The position numbers were made by a program, and so were the translations under genes. 64,000 nt of DNA from Cellulomonas sp. 73-145 (GTDB lineage Bacteria; Actinomycetota; Actinomycetes; Actinomycetales; Cellulomonadaceae). A model generated the notes under the pieces. It was not told where the DNA came from and made no database searches. It saw only the letters and a program-made list of their open reading frames with translations. Below, one piece after another: positions 33,519-41,235 of this stretch (position 1 is the first letter of the stretch; every line of letters begins with the position of its first letter). Location of the stretch: positions 62,001 through 126,000 of the forward strand of contig MKTI01000002.1 of NCBI GenBank assembly GCA_001898185.1, written 5' to 3'.

Positions 33519-34139
33519 TCAGACCTGCCGGGCGAACGTGAGCACGGCGTCCGCGAGCAGCTGCGCCGCGATCGCCGCGAGCAGCAGACCGGCGATCCGG
33601 CTGACCAGCATGGTCCCCGAGTCACCGAGCACCCGGTGGATCGCGTTGGCGAACCGCATCGCCAGGTAGAGGCAGATGTGCACGCCGACCACGGCCAGCG
33701 CGATGGCAATCCAGTCGCCGGCGGTGCGCGCCTGCTGCGCGAACACCATCGTCGCGACGATCGCACCGGGACCGGCCAGCAGCGGGGTGCCCAGCGGCAC
33801 CATGGCGATGTTGCCGCGGGCGACGTCCGGCGCCGGCTCGTCGTCCATCTTCCCGGTGAGCAGCTCCATCGCCACCACCAGCAGCAGCAGGCCGCCCGCC
33901 GCCTGCAGGGCCGGCAGCGAGACGTGCAGGTACGTCAGCAGCTGCTGGCCGAAGAGCGCGAACCCGACGATCACGCCGAACGCGACGAGGATCGCCTGCC
34001 GGGCCGCCCGCACGCGCTGCGCGCGGTTCATCGCCCCGGTCAGCACCAGGAAGATCGGCACGGTCCCGGGCGGGTCCATGATCACGAACAGCGTGACGAA
34101 CGCCGACAGCAGCAGCTGGACGTTCAGCACGGCCCTCAC
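33519..34139 (-). CDS. MarC-family integral membrane protein
   Basis: 206 aa with six hydrophobic segments and the family motifs FVIMDPPGTVPIFL (helix 1), VPLGTPLLAGPGAI (mid-loop) and a late RIAGLLLAAIAAQL. MarC/YhgN proteins have no agreed function. GTG 34139 overlaps the stop of the upstream PHP gene by GTGA, so the two are coupled. Confidence 0.88.
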   Translation of the reverse strand: MRAVLNVQLLLSAFVTLFVIMDPPGTVPIFLVLTGAMNRAQRVRAARQAILVAFGVIVGFALFGQQLLTYLHVSLPALQAAGGLLLLVVAMELLTGKMDDEPAPDVARGNIAMVPLGTPLLAGPGAIVATMVFAQQARTAGDWIAIALAVVGVHICLYLAMRFANAIHRVLGDSGTMLVSRIAGLLLAAIAAQLLADAVLTFARQV

Positions 34140-34996
34140 GGCCGGACCACCGGCATGCTCCCCCGCTCCTCGATCGCGGCCAGCACCGCCGGGTCGGTGA
34201 GGTTCTCCCCCAGCACGTTCGGCTTGCCGGCACCGTGGTAGTCGCTCGACCCGGTGACCAGCAGGCCGAGTCGGTTCGCCAGCACCCGCAGGCGGTCACG
34301 CTGCGCCGGGCTGTGGTCCCGGTGGTCCACCTCGAGCGCCACCAGGCCCGCCTCGGCCATCTCCTCGATGACGTCGTCCGCCACCACCCGGCCGCGGCCG
34401 TCGGCACCGGGGTGCGCGAACACCGGCACCCCACCGGCGGCGACGACCGCCCGCACCGCGTCGACCGCGGTCGGCGCGGCGTAGCCGACGTAGTACGGGC
34501 CCCGCGCGGAGAGCAGGTCGACGAAGGCGGCGGACCGGTCGGGCACGACGCCCAGCTCCACCAGCGCGTCGGCGATGTGCGGCCGGCCGACGGCCACCGC
34601 GTCCTTCGCCTGCAGCAGCACGTCGGCCCAGGTCACCGGCACGCCGCCGGCGGCGAGCCGCGCCACCATCCGCTCCGCCCGGTGCTCCCGGGAGTCCCGC
34701 GTGCGGGCCAGCACGTCGGCGAGCACCGGCGCCGTCGGGTCCTGCAGGTAGCTGAGCAGGTGCACGCTGACACCGCCCGCGAGCGCCGACACCTCGGTGC
34801 CCCGCACCAGCGCGACGCCCGCGCGCTCCGCCTCGTGCGCCGCCTCGGCCCAGCCGCTCGTCGTGTCGTGGTCCGTCAGGCCCACCACGTCCAGGCCCGC
34901 CGCCCGCGCGTCGCGGACCACCTGCGACGGAGAGCCCGTCCCGTCCGATGCCGACGAGTGCGTGTGGAGGTCGATGCGCACGTCGGACGGGGTCAC
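34136..34996 (-). CDS. PHP-domain phosphoesterase (TrpH/RNase AM-like)
   Basis: 286 aa. Metal-binding motifs of the PHP superfamily: RIDLHTHSSASDGTGSP, VVGLTDHDTTSGW, a central GTEVSA and C-terminal GSSDYHGAGKPN. Enterobacterial relatives degrade 3',5'-bisphosphonucleotides and short RNA 5'-3'. GTG 34996 has TACCGT 6 nt upstream and homologues begin at this point, so the longer frame to 35200 is rejected. Coupled to marC. Confidence 0.87.
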   Translation of the reverse strand: MTPSDVRIDLHTHSSASDGTGSPSQVVRDARAAGLDVVGLTDHDTTSGWAEAAHEAERAGVALVRGTEVSALAGGVSVHLLSYLQDPTAPVLADVLARTRDSREHRAERMVARLAAGGVPVTWADVLLQAKDAVAVGRPHIADALVELGVVPDRSAAFVDLLSARGPYYVGYAAPTAVDAVRAVVAAGGVPVFAHPGADGRGRVVADDVIEEMAEAGLVALEVDHRDHSPAQRDRLRVLANRLGLLVTGSSDYHGAGKPNVLGENLTDPAVLAAIEERGSMPVVRP

Positions 34997-35002
34997 CCGG
35001 AC

Positions 35003-35008
35003 ACGGTA
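35003..35008 (-). promoter_or_regulatory. -10 element for the leaderless PHP gene
   Basis: TACCGT on the minus strand, 6 nt before GTG 34996. Confidence 0.5.
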
Positions 35009-35071
35009 GTGCCCGGATCCGATGCCTCCGCCCTCTCGTGGTGCTGATCGGCCGGGACGCCGCTGCTCCGC

Positions 35072-35095
35072 CGTCCCACAAGGGACGTTCGGACC
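35072..35095 (+). promoter_or_regulatory. candidate operator upstream of the hydrogenase operon
   Basis: Two overlapping patterns: a perfect 6-bp inverted repeat CGTCCC-ACAA-GGGACG (35072-35087), and GGGACGTTCGGACC (35082-35095), which matches 10 of 14 positions of the core DosR/DevR hypoxia box GGGACTTTAGTCCC as I recall it. It sits about 110-130 bp before the first hydrogenase gene. Confidence 0.3.
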
Positions 35096-35202
35096 ACGCG
35101 CACCGCGCGCGATGGGGCGTGGACTGAGGACGTCACAGCGTGAGGCGCGCCGAGGTAGCCGCGCGGTGCGCCTGGCGCTCCGAGCGCGAGGCGGTAGCAC
35201 CT

Positions 35203-36393
35203 GTGAGCATCCGCACCCCCCTGACCCTGGCGTCGATCGAGCCCGACGCCGGCCTGCGAGCCGCCCTGGCGCTCGACCCGGCGGGGGTGGTGGCCACCGT
35301 CACGGACTCAGGCATCAAGGGTCGCGGCGGTGCCGGTTTCCCCACCGGTCGCAAGTGGGCCCTCGCCGCGGGTGCGCCGGCGCCGGACGGCGTGCGCTAC
35401 GTCGTGTGCAACGCCGACGAGGGCGAGCCGTCCACGTTCAAGGACCGCGTGCTGCTGGACGAGCTGCCGGACCTGGTGTTCGAGGGCATGACGATCGCGG
35501 CCTACGCGATCGGCGCGCACGAGGGCATCTGCTACCTGCGCGGCGAGTACGTCTACCTGCTCGACGCACTCGAGGCGTGCCTCGCCCGACGGCGGGAGGC
35601 CGGGCTGCTCGGCGACGACGTGCTGGGCTCCGGCTTCTCCTTCGACGTGCGGGTGTTCCTCGGCGCCGGCGCGTACGTCTGCGGCGAGGAGACGGCGCTG
35701 ATCGAGAGCCTCGAGGGCCGTCGCGGCGAGGCGCGCAGCCGCCCGCCGTTCCCGGTGGTGCGCGGGTACAACGGGGCGCCCACCGTGGTGAACAACGTCG
35801 AGACCTTCGCCTGGACGGCGGCGATCCTCGCGCGCGGCGCCGACTGGTTCGCGGCGATCGGCACCGACCGGTCCACCGGCCCCAAGCTGCTCAGCGTGTC
35901 CGGCGACGTGCAGCACCCCGGCATCTACGAGTTCCCGCTCGGCGTGCCGATCGCCACCGTCCTGGAGGCGGCGGGTGGTGCGGACGCCAAGGCGGTGATC
36001 GTCGGCGGCGCGGCCGGCACGTGCGTGCCGCGTCGCGACTTCGGCCGGGCGATCAGCTACGAGGACGTGTCCACCGGCGGCGCCGTCATCGTCCTCGGAC
36101 CCTGGCGCGACCTGCTCGAGGTGGCCGAGAACCTGCAGTGGTTCTTCGTCAACGAGTCGTGCGGCCAGTGCACCCCGTGCCGGGTCGGCAGCCTCAAGCT
36201 CCTCGAGGGCATCCGTCGGTTGCGCCGTGGCGAGTGCACGCGGCAGGAGCTGGCGGACCTGGTCAGCCTGGGCGGCACCATGCAGATCGCGTCCAAGTGC
36301 GGGCTGGGGCAGGCCGCACCGAACGTGTTCCTGTCCCTGGTCAGAAGCCTGGAGCAGGAGATGCTCAGCCACATCCCGGCCGGCGCACGGTGA
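35203..36393 (+). CDS. hydB: NuoF-like flavoprotein subunit of [FeFe] hydrogenase (HydB-like)
   Basis: 396 aa. NADH/FMN site (IKGRGGAGFPTGRKWAL, VCNADEGEPSTFKDR, GAGAYVCGEETALIESLEG), an SLBB domain (LSVSGDVQHPGIYEF) and the [4Fe-4S] motif ESCGQCTPCRVG. It is shorter than typical HydB of trimeric hydrogenases: no N-terminal [2Fe-2S] thioredoxin domain and no C-terminal two-cluster ferredoxin domain. It would oxidise NADH (or reduce NAD) and pass electrons to the catalytic subunit. GTG 35203 is chosen by the GAGGCGG upstream; an in-frame GTG at 35140 is possible. The catalytic subunit gene starts 10 bp after its stop. Confidence 0.88.
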   Translation: MSIRTPLTLASIEPDAGLRAALALDPAGVVATVTDSGIKGRGGAGFPTGRKWALAAGAPAPDGVRYVVCNADEGEPSTFKDRVLLDELPDLVFEGMTIAAYAIGAHEGICYLRGEYVYLLDALEACLARRREAGLLGDDVLGSGFSFDVRVFLGAGAYVCGEETALIESLEGRRGEARSRPPFPVVRGYNGAPTVVNNVETFAWTAAILARGADWFAAIGTDRSTGPKLLSVSGDVQHPGIYEFPLGVPIATVLEAAGGADAKAVIVGGAAGTCVPRRDFGRAISYEDVSTGGAVIVLGPWRDLLEVAENLQWFFVNESCGQCTPCRVGSLKLLEGIRRLRRGECTRQELADLVSLGGTMQIASKCGLGQAAPNVFLSLVRSLEQEMLSHIPAGAR

Positions 36394-36403
36394 GGGGACG
36401 ACG

Positions 36404-38335
36404 ATGACCACCACCACGGCACCCGGCACCGCGACGAGCACGGACACCGTGCGGGTCGTCGTCGACGGAGTCCCCGTCGACGTCCCCGTCGGCTCGTCGA
36501 TCCTCGACGCCGCCCACCTCGCGGGCCGCCGCATCCCCACCCTGTGCCACCACCCGGACCTGCCGGACGTGGGCATCTGCCGCGTCTGCCTCGTCGAGGT
36601 GGTCGGCCAGCGCGCGCTGCAGGCGTCGTGCGCGTACCCGATCACCGAACCCGTCGAGATCCGCACCTACAGCCGCCGCGTGCGCCAGGCCCGCCAGACG
36701 GTGGTCGACCTGATGCTCGCCGAGCACTACGGCTCCTGCCAGACGTGCGGCCGCAACGGCGCCTGCGAGCTGCAGGACCTGGCCGCCGAGTACGGCTCGG
36801 ACCACTACCGGTTCGGCCGGCAGACCGAGCCGACGCGACCGTTCGACCTGGTCGGTCCGTCGATCGTCCGCGACATGAACAAGTGCGTGCACTGCACCCG
36901 CTGCATCCGCACGTGCGCGCAGGTGCAGGGCGTCGGTGCCCTCGGCGTGATCGGCCGCGGCAGCTCGACGACCATGTCGCCGTACCTGACGCTGCCGATC
37001 TCCGACGTGGTCTGCATCAACTGCGGCCAGTGCATCGACCGCTGCCCCACGGGCGCCCTGCAGGAGCACGACGACACCGAGCTCGTGTGGCGGGCGATCG
37101 AGGACCCGACCAAGCACGTCGTGATCCAGACGGCACCGGCGCCGCGCGCCGCGATGGGTGAGGAGTTCGGGCTGCCGCCGGGGACGCCCGTGACGTGGCA
37201 GCTGAACACGGCGCTGCGTGGCATCGGCTTCGACAAGGTGTTCGACACCAACTTCGCCGCCGACCTGACCATCATCGAGGAGGGCACGGAGCTGCTGCTC
37301 CGCCTGTACGAGAACCTCGTCCTCGACGACCACAGCCGGCCGCTGCCCCAGTTCACCTCGTGCAGCCCGGGCTGGATCAAGTACCTCGAGCACCGGTACC
37401 CCGAGGCGATCGGCAACCTGTCCAGCTGCAAGAGCCCCCAGCAGATGTTCGGCGCGGTGATCAAGGGCTTCTACGCGCAGCGCGCGGGGGTGGACCCGGC
37501 CGACGTCGTCTCGGTGTCGCTGATGCCGTGCACCGCGAAGAAGTTCGAGGCGGCCCGGCCGGAGATGGCCGACTCGGGCTACCGCGACGTCGACGTCTCG
37601 CTGACCACGCGGGAGCTGGCCCGGATGATCCGCGAGTGCGGCATCCGGCTGCCCGACCTGCCGGAGTCGGACTTCGACGACCCGTTCGGCACCGCGTCGG
37701 GGTCCGGCGTCATCTTCGGGGCGACCGGCGGCGTGATGGAGGCCGCGCTGCGCACCGTCGTCGAGCTGGTCACGGGTCGGCCGGTCGAGGAGCTGTTCGA
37801 CCACGCCGACATCACGCCGGTGCGTGGCTTCGAGGACACGCGCTACACCGAGATCACGCTCCCGGACCAGCTGGGACCGGTCCCGGCGATCCTCGCGGGG
37901 AAGATCCCGGACCTCGACTGGCTGCGCGGTGCGACGCTGCGGCTGGGCGTGGTGCACGGGACGGGCAACGCCCGGAAGGTGATGGAGGACATCGCCGCCG
38001 GCGGGCTGTTCAGCCAATGCCACTTCATCGAGTTCATGGGCTGCCCGGGCGGCTGCCTGGGCGGCGGCGGGCAGCCCGTGCCCACCGATGCGACGATCCG
38101 GGCCGCGCGCGCCAGGGCCATCTACGCGGAGGACGCCCACTACGGGGAGACGGGCCGCGCGCGCAAGAGCCACGAGAACCCCGCGGTGCTGCGGCTGTAC
38201 GACGAGCTGCTCACCGACGGCCCCAACGGGCCGACGGCCCACCACCTGCTGCACACCACGTACACGCCGCGCGGCAGCTTCATCACCGTGGGCGGCACGG
38301 GCAAGCGGAGCGCGACGAGGGAGGCCTCCCGATGA
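36404..38335 (+). CDS. hydA: [FeFe] hydrogenase catalytic subunit
   Basis: 643 aa. N-terminal electron relay: plant-type [2Fe-2S] domain (TLCHHPDLPDVGICRVCLVE), a His-Cys cluster (HYGSCQTCGRNGACELQ) and two [4Fe-4S] clusters (CVHCTRCIRTC and CINCGQCIDRCP). The H-cluster domain has L1 FTSCSPGW (Cys320, Ser321), L2 MPCTAKKFE (Cys376) and L3 EFMGCPGGCLGGGGQP (Cys547, Cys551), then the small-subunit-like tail. L1 differs from the textbook TSCCP by having Ser as the second residue. This is the M3 architecture of NADH-linked or bifurcating enzymes. No Tat signal; cytoplasmic. The maturases HydEFG must be elsewhere. Confidence 0.93.
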   Translation: MTTTTAPGTATSTDTVRVVVDGVPVDVPVGSSILDAAHLAGRRIPTLCHHPDLPDVGICRVCLVEVVGQRALQASCAYPITEPVEIRTYSRRVRQARQTVVDLMLAEHYGSCQTCGRNGACELQDLAAEYGSDHYRFGRQTEPTRPFDLVGPSIVRDMNKCVHCTRCIRTCAQVQGVGALGVIGRGSSTTMSPYLTLPISDVVCINCGQCIDRCPTGALQEHDDTELVWRAIEDPTKHVVIQTAPAPRAAMGEEFGLPPGTPVTWQLNTALRGIGFDKVFDTNFAADLTIIEEGTELLLRLYENLVLDDHSRPLPQFTSCSPGWIKYLEHRYPEAIGNLSSCKSPQQMFGAVIKGFYAQRAGVDPADVVSVSLMPCTAKKFEAARPEMADSGYRDVDVSLTTRELARMIRECGIRLPDLPESDFDDPFGTASGSGVIFGATGGVMEAALRTVVELVTGRPVEELFDHADITPVRGFEDTRYTEITLPDQLGPVPAILAGKIPDLDWLRGATLRLGVVHGTGNARKVMEDIAAGGLFSQCHFIEFMGCPGGCLGGGGQPVPTDATIRAARARAIYAEDAHYGETGRARKSHENPAVLRLYDELLTDGPNGPTAHHLLHTTYTPRGSFITVGGTGKRSATREASR

Positions 38336-38913
38336 CCGGCATCCCGGCCGACGTGCTGGAGCGTGAGGCCGACCTGGTCGGCGCGATCGACCGGCTGGTG
38401 GCGCAGCACGGCGCCCGACGCAGCTCCCTGCTGCCGATCCTGGAGGCGCTGCGCGAGCAGCGACGCCAGATCAGCGACGTCGCCATGCAGGTGGTCGCCG
38501 ACCGCCTCGGCCTGCCCCCCGTGGAGGTCCAGGGCGTGGTGACCTTCTACCACTTCCTCGGCACCGAGCCGACGGGCCGGCACGTCGTCCACCTGTGCCG
38601 GACGATCTCCTGCGCGATGGCAGGCATGGGGGCGATCGCCGAGCGCCTGGAGAACGAGCTCGGCATCCGGTTCGGCGAGACGACGGACGACGGCCTGGTC
38701 ACCCTCGCCTGGGCCAACTGCATCGGCATGTGCGACCGCCCGCCGGCGATCCTGCTGGACAGGCAGGCGATCGGCCGGGTGACGCCCGACGACGCGTGCG
38801 AGCTGGTCGCACGCCTCCGTGCAGGGTCGTCGGACGACACGGTCGGTGGGACTCCGGTGGGAAACTGGTCGGGTGACCGAGGACCTGACCCCAGAGACGA
38901 CGACTCCCGCTGA
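38332..38913 (+). CDS. hydC: NuoE-like [2Fe-2S] subunit of [FeFe] hydrogenase (HydC-like)
   Basis: 193 aa. An N-terminal helical bundle (SSLLPILEALREQRRQISDV) leads into a thioredoxin-like domain binding one [2Fe-2S] cluster by Cys-x4-Cys (LCRTISCAMAG) and Cys-x3-Cys (CIGMCDRPP). ATG 38332 overlaps the hydA stop (ATGA). The C-terminal 40 residues are polar and unconserved and overlap the start of the peptidase gene by 41 bp in another frame. With HydB and HydA it completes the heterotrimer core. Confidence 0.9.
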   Translation: MTGIPADVLEREADLVGAIDRLVAQHGARRSSLLPILEALREQRRQISDVAMQVVADRLGLPPVEVQGVVTFYHFLGTEPTGRHVVHLCRTISCAMAGMGAIAERLENELGIRFGETTDDGLVTLAWANCIGMCDRPPAILLDRQAIGRVTPDDACELVARLRAGSSDDTVGGTPVGNWSGDRGPDPRDDDSR

Positions 38914-40417
38914 CCACCCCGCCGACCAGCCGCTCCAGGACCGCGGCGGCAACCGTTCGCTGCGGCCGTCGTCGGCGGAGTTCCTCCGGTTCGTCACGTC
39001 CGGCTGGGCTCCCCGCCCGGCCGGCACGGTGACTCGCTCCGCCGTCGCGGACCTCACCCCGGCGCGCCGCACGGCGCTGGCCGCCGACTTCGCCGGCCAG
39101 CGCCTCGTCGTCCCCGCGGGCCGCCCCCAGGTCCGGTCGAACGACACCGACTTCCGCTTCCGCCCGCACGCCGCGTTCGCCCACCTGACCGGGCTCGGCA
39201 TGGAGCAGGAGCCGGAGGCCGTGCTCGTGCTGCACCCGGTCGAGGACGGCACCGGGGAGAGCGGCGGGAGCCACCGGCCCGTGCTGTACCTGCGCCCCCT
39301 GTCCGGCCGGGACAGCGAGGAGTTCTTCGCCGACAGTGCGCGCGGCGAGTTCTGGGTGGGCGCCCGGCCGACCCTCGAGGACATGGCCACGCTGACCGGC
39401 ATCCCCACGGCCCACCTCGACGACCTGCGCGACGCGCTCGCCAAGGACGCCGGCGCCGACGGCGTGCTGCTGGCCGTGGTCCCGGACGTCGACGAGGCCG
39501 TGTCGCAGATCGTCGAGGAGATCCGCGCCGACGAGGCGGCGGGCAAGCGGCGCGACGAGCGGCTGGCCGAGGCGCTGTCCGAGCTGCGGCTGGTCAAGGA
39601 CGCGCACGAGGTCGAGCAGATGCGCGAGGCCGTCGCCACGACGATCGCCGGGTTCGAGAAGGTGGTGCGGCAGCTGCCGGCGGCCACCACGCACCGGCGC
39701 GGCGAGCGCGTGGTCGAGGGCACGTTCATCGGGCACGCGCGGCAGGAGGGCAACGACGTCGGCTACGCGACGATCGCCGCCGCCGGCGAGCACGCGACCA
39801 CGCTGCACTGGACCGACAACGACGGCACGGTGCGCCCCGGCCAGCTGCTGCTGCTCGACGCCGGCGTCGAGATCGACTCGCTCTACACCGCCGACGTCAC
39901 CCGCACGCTGCCGGTCGACGGCCGCTTCACGGACGCGCAGCGCAAGGTCTACCAGGCGGTGCTCGATGCGGCCGATGCCGCGTTCGCCGTCGTGCGACCG
40001 GGCATCCGGTTCCGGGAGGTGCACGGCGCCGCGATGGACGTGATCGCCGACCGGCTCGCCTCCTGGGGGCTGCTGCCGGTCAGCGCCGCCGAGTCGCTGC
40101 GGCCGGACGCCCAGTTCCACCGCCGCTGGATGGTGCACGGCACCAGCCACCACCTCGGGATCGACGTCCACGACTGCGCGCAGGCGCGCGTCGAGATGTA
40201 CCTCGACGGCGTCGTCCGGGCCGGGATGGTGTTCACCATCGAGCCGGGCCTGTACTTCAAGTCGGACGACCTGCTCGTCCCCGAGGAGCTGCGCGGCATC
40301 GGCGTCCGCATCGAGGACGACGTGCTGGTGACCGCGGACGGTGCCGAGAACCTGTCCGCGGCCCTGCCCCGCGACCCCGACGCCGTGGAGGCGTGGATGG
40401 CCGGCCTGCTGGCCTGA
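38873..40417 (+). CDS. Xaa-Pro aminopeptidase (M24B, PepP type)
   Basis: 514 aa. Creatinase-like N-terminal domain (FAHLTGLGMEQEPEAVLVLH) and a pita-bread catalytic domain with the five metal ligands in order: Asp in LLLDAGVEIDSLYTADVTRT (two), His in HGTSHHLGIDVHD, Glu in VFTIEPGLYF and Glu in VRIEDDVLVT. It removes N-terminal residues preceding proline. GTG 38873 lies within the end of hydC, with GAAACT 6 nt upstream, so it may have its own leaderless transcript from inside the hydrogenase operon. No functional link to the hydrogenase is apparent. Confidence 0.9.
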   Translation: MTEDLTPETTTPADHPADQPLQDRGGNRSLRPSSAEFLRFVTSGWAPRPAGTVTRSAVADLTPARRTALAADFAGQRLVVPAGRPQVRSNDTDFRFRPHAAFAHLTGLGMEQEPEAVLVLHPVEDGTGESGGSHRPVLYLRPLSGRDSEEFFADSARGEFWVGARPTLEDMATLTGIPTAHLDDLRDALAKDAGADGVLLAVVPDVDEAVSQIVEEIRADEAAGKRRDERLAEALSELRLVKDAHEVEQMREAVATTIAGFEKVVRQLPAATTHRRGERVVEGTFIGHARQEGNDVGYATIAAAGEHATTLHWTDNDGTVRPGQLLLLDAGVEIDSLYTADVTRTLPVDGRFTDAQRKVYQAVLDAADAAFAVVRPGIRFREVHGAAMDVIADRLASWGLLPVSAAESLRPDAQFHRRWMVHGTSHHLGIDVHDCAQARVEMYLDGVVRAGMVFTIEPGLYFKSDDLLVPEELRGIGVRIEDDVLVTADGAENLSAALPRDPDAVEAWMAGLLA

Positions 40418-40426
40418 GCCGGCCGG

Positions 40427-41143
40427 TCAGGCCGTCGGCCCACCCGGTCCGGCCGGTCCACCCGGGCCGGCCGGTCCAGTCGGCTCACCCGCACGCGGCG
40501 GAGCCGACGGACCCGTCGGCGAGGCGGGAGGCACCGGCGGTGCGGGGGGCGCGACCGGCGGCACGTCGGGACGCGCCGGTCCCGGGTAGGCGGCGGCGGG
40601 GTCCGACGGCGGGGGTCCCATCGGCCGGCTGGGCTCCGGGGTGCCGCCCGGCCAGCCGGAGCGGACCCCGCCGATCGACGCGAGCAGCTGGCGCGCCTTG
40701 CCGGCGTGCTCCGCAGCGCACAGCACCGAGTACGACGTGGCGACGATCTGGCTCGACGAGGTGAAGTCGCGGCGGCCGCGCGAGAACGAGTACGTGATCA
40801 CCGAGAACAGCAGCCCGAACGCCCCGCCGAACAGGATCGCCGGCAGGAACAGGCTGGTCGCGTTGGACGAGAAGAGCGTGAAGATCAGCCCGACGAACAG
40901 CCCGAACCAGGCGCCGGAGGCGAACCCGCCGAGCGCCACCGACGGGTACGACAGCCGCCGCAGCACCCGCTCCACCATCTGTAGGTCGGTGCCGACGATC
41001 GTCACGTTCTGCACGGGGAACTGCGAGTCGGCGAGGTGGTCCACCGCCCGCTGCGCCTCGAGGTAGGTGCCGTAGGAGGCGACGGTCTCGCCCTTGGGCA
41101 GCGTCGGTGTGCTCGGGGGCCGGTTCGGACGGGTGAACGACAT
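40427..41143 (-). CDS. general-stress-protein-like membrane protein
   Basis: 238 aa. The N-terminal domain (VASYGTYLEAQRAVDHLADS then VQNVTIVGTDLQMVERV) resembles the 17M-type stress domain that precedes a glycine-rich membrane region; two transmembrane helices follow (WFGLFVGLIFTLF and FLPAILFGGAFGLLFSVI). The last 85 residues are a Pro/Gly/Ala tail ending in PAGPGGPAGPGG repeats. Function unknown. The gene ends 9 bp from the convergent peptidase gene. Confidence 0.8.
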   Translation of the reverse strand: MSFTRPNRPPSTPTLPKGETVASYGTYLEAQRAVDHLADSQFPVQNVTIVGTDLQMVERVLRRLSYPSVALGGFASGAWFGLFVGLIFTLFSSNATSLFLPAILFGGAFGLLFSVITYSFSRGRRDFTSSSQIVATSYSVLCAAEHAGKARQLLASIGGVRSGWPGGTPEPSRPMGPPPSDPAAAYPGPARPDVPPVAPPAPPVPPASPTGPSAPPRAGEPTGPAGPGGPAGPGGPTA

Positions 41144-41222
41144 GCGTCGATCCTGGCCCACGCTGCTGTGATGTGCCTAGGGCAGCCCCGGCACACCCGG
41201 TGCCGTGCGGAGGCGCACCGCT

Positions 41223-41228
41223 TAGGCT
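41223..41228 (+). promoter_or_regulatory. -10 element for the leaderless MgtE-like gene
   Basis: TAGGCT, 7 nt before GTG 41236. Confidence 0.5.
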
Positions 41229-41235
41229 CACCTGC

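Noticed and set aside
35140-35202. Earlier GTG for the NuoF-like hydrogenase subunit
   Set aside because: The 21 added residues are Arg/Ala-rich and unlike the family; the GTG at 35203 has a better-spaced purine run. Not excluded.
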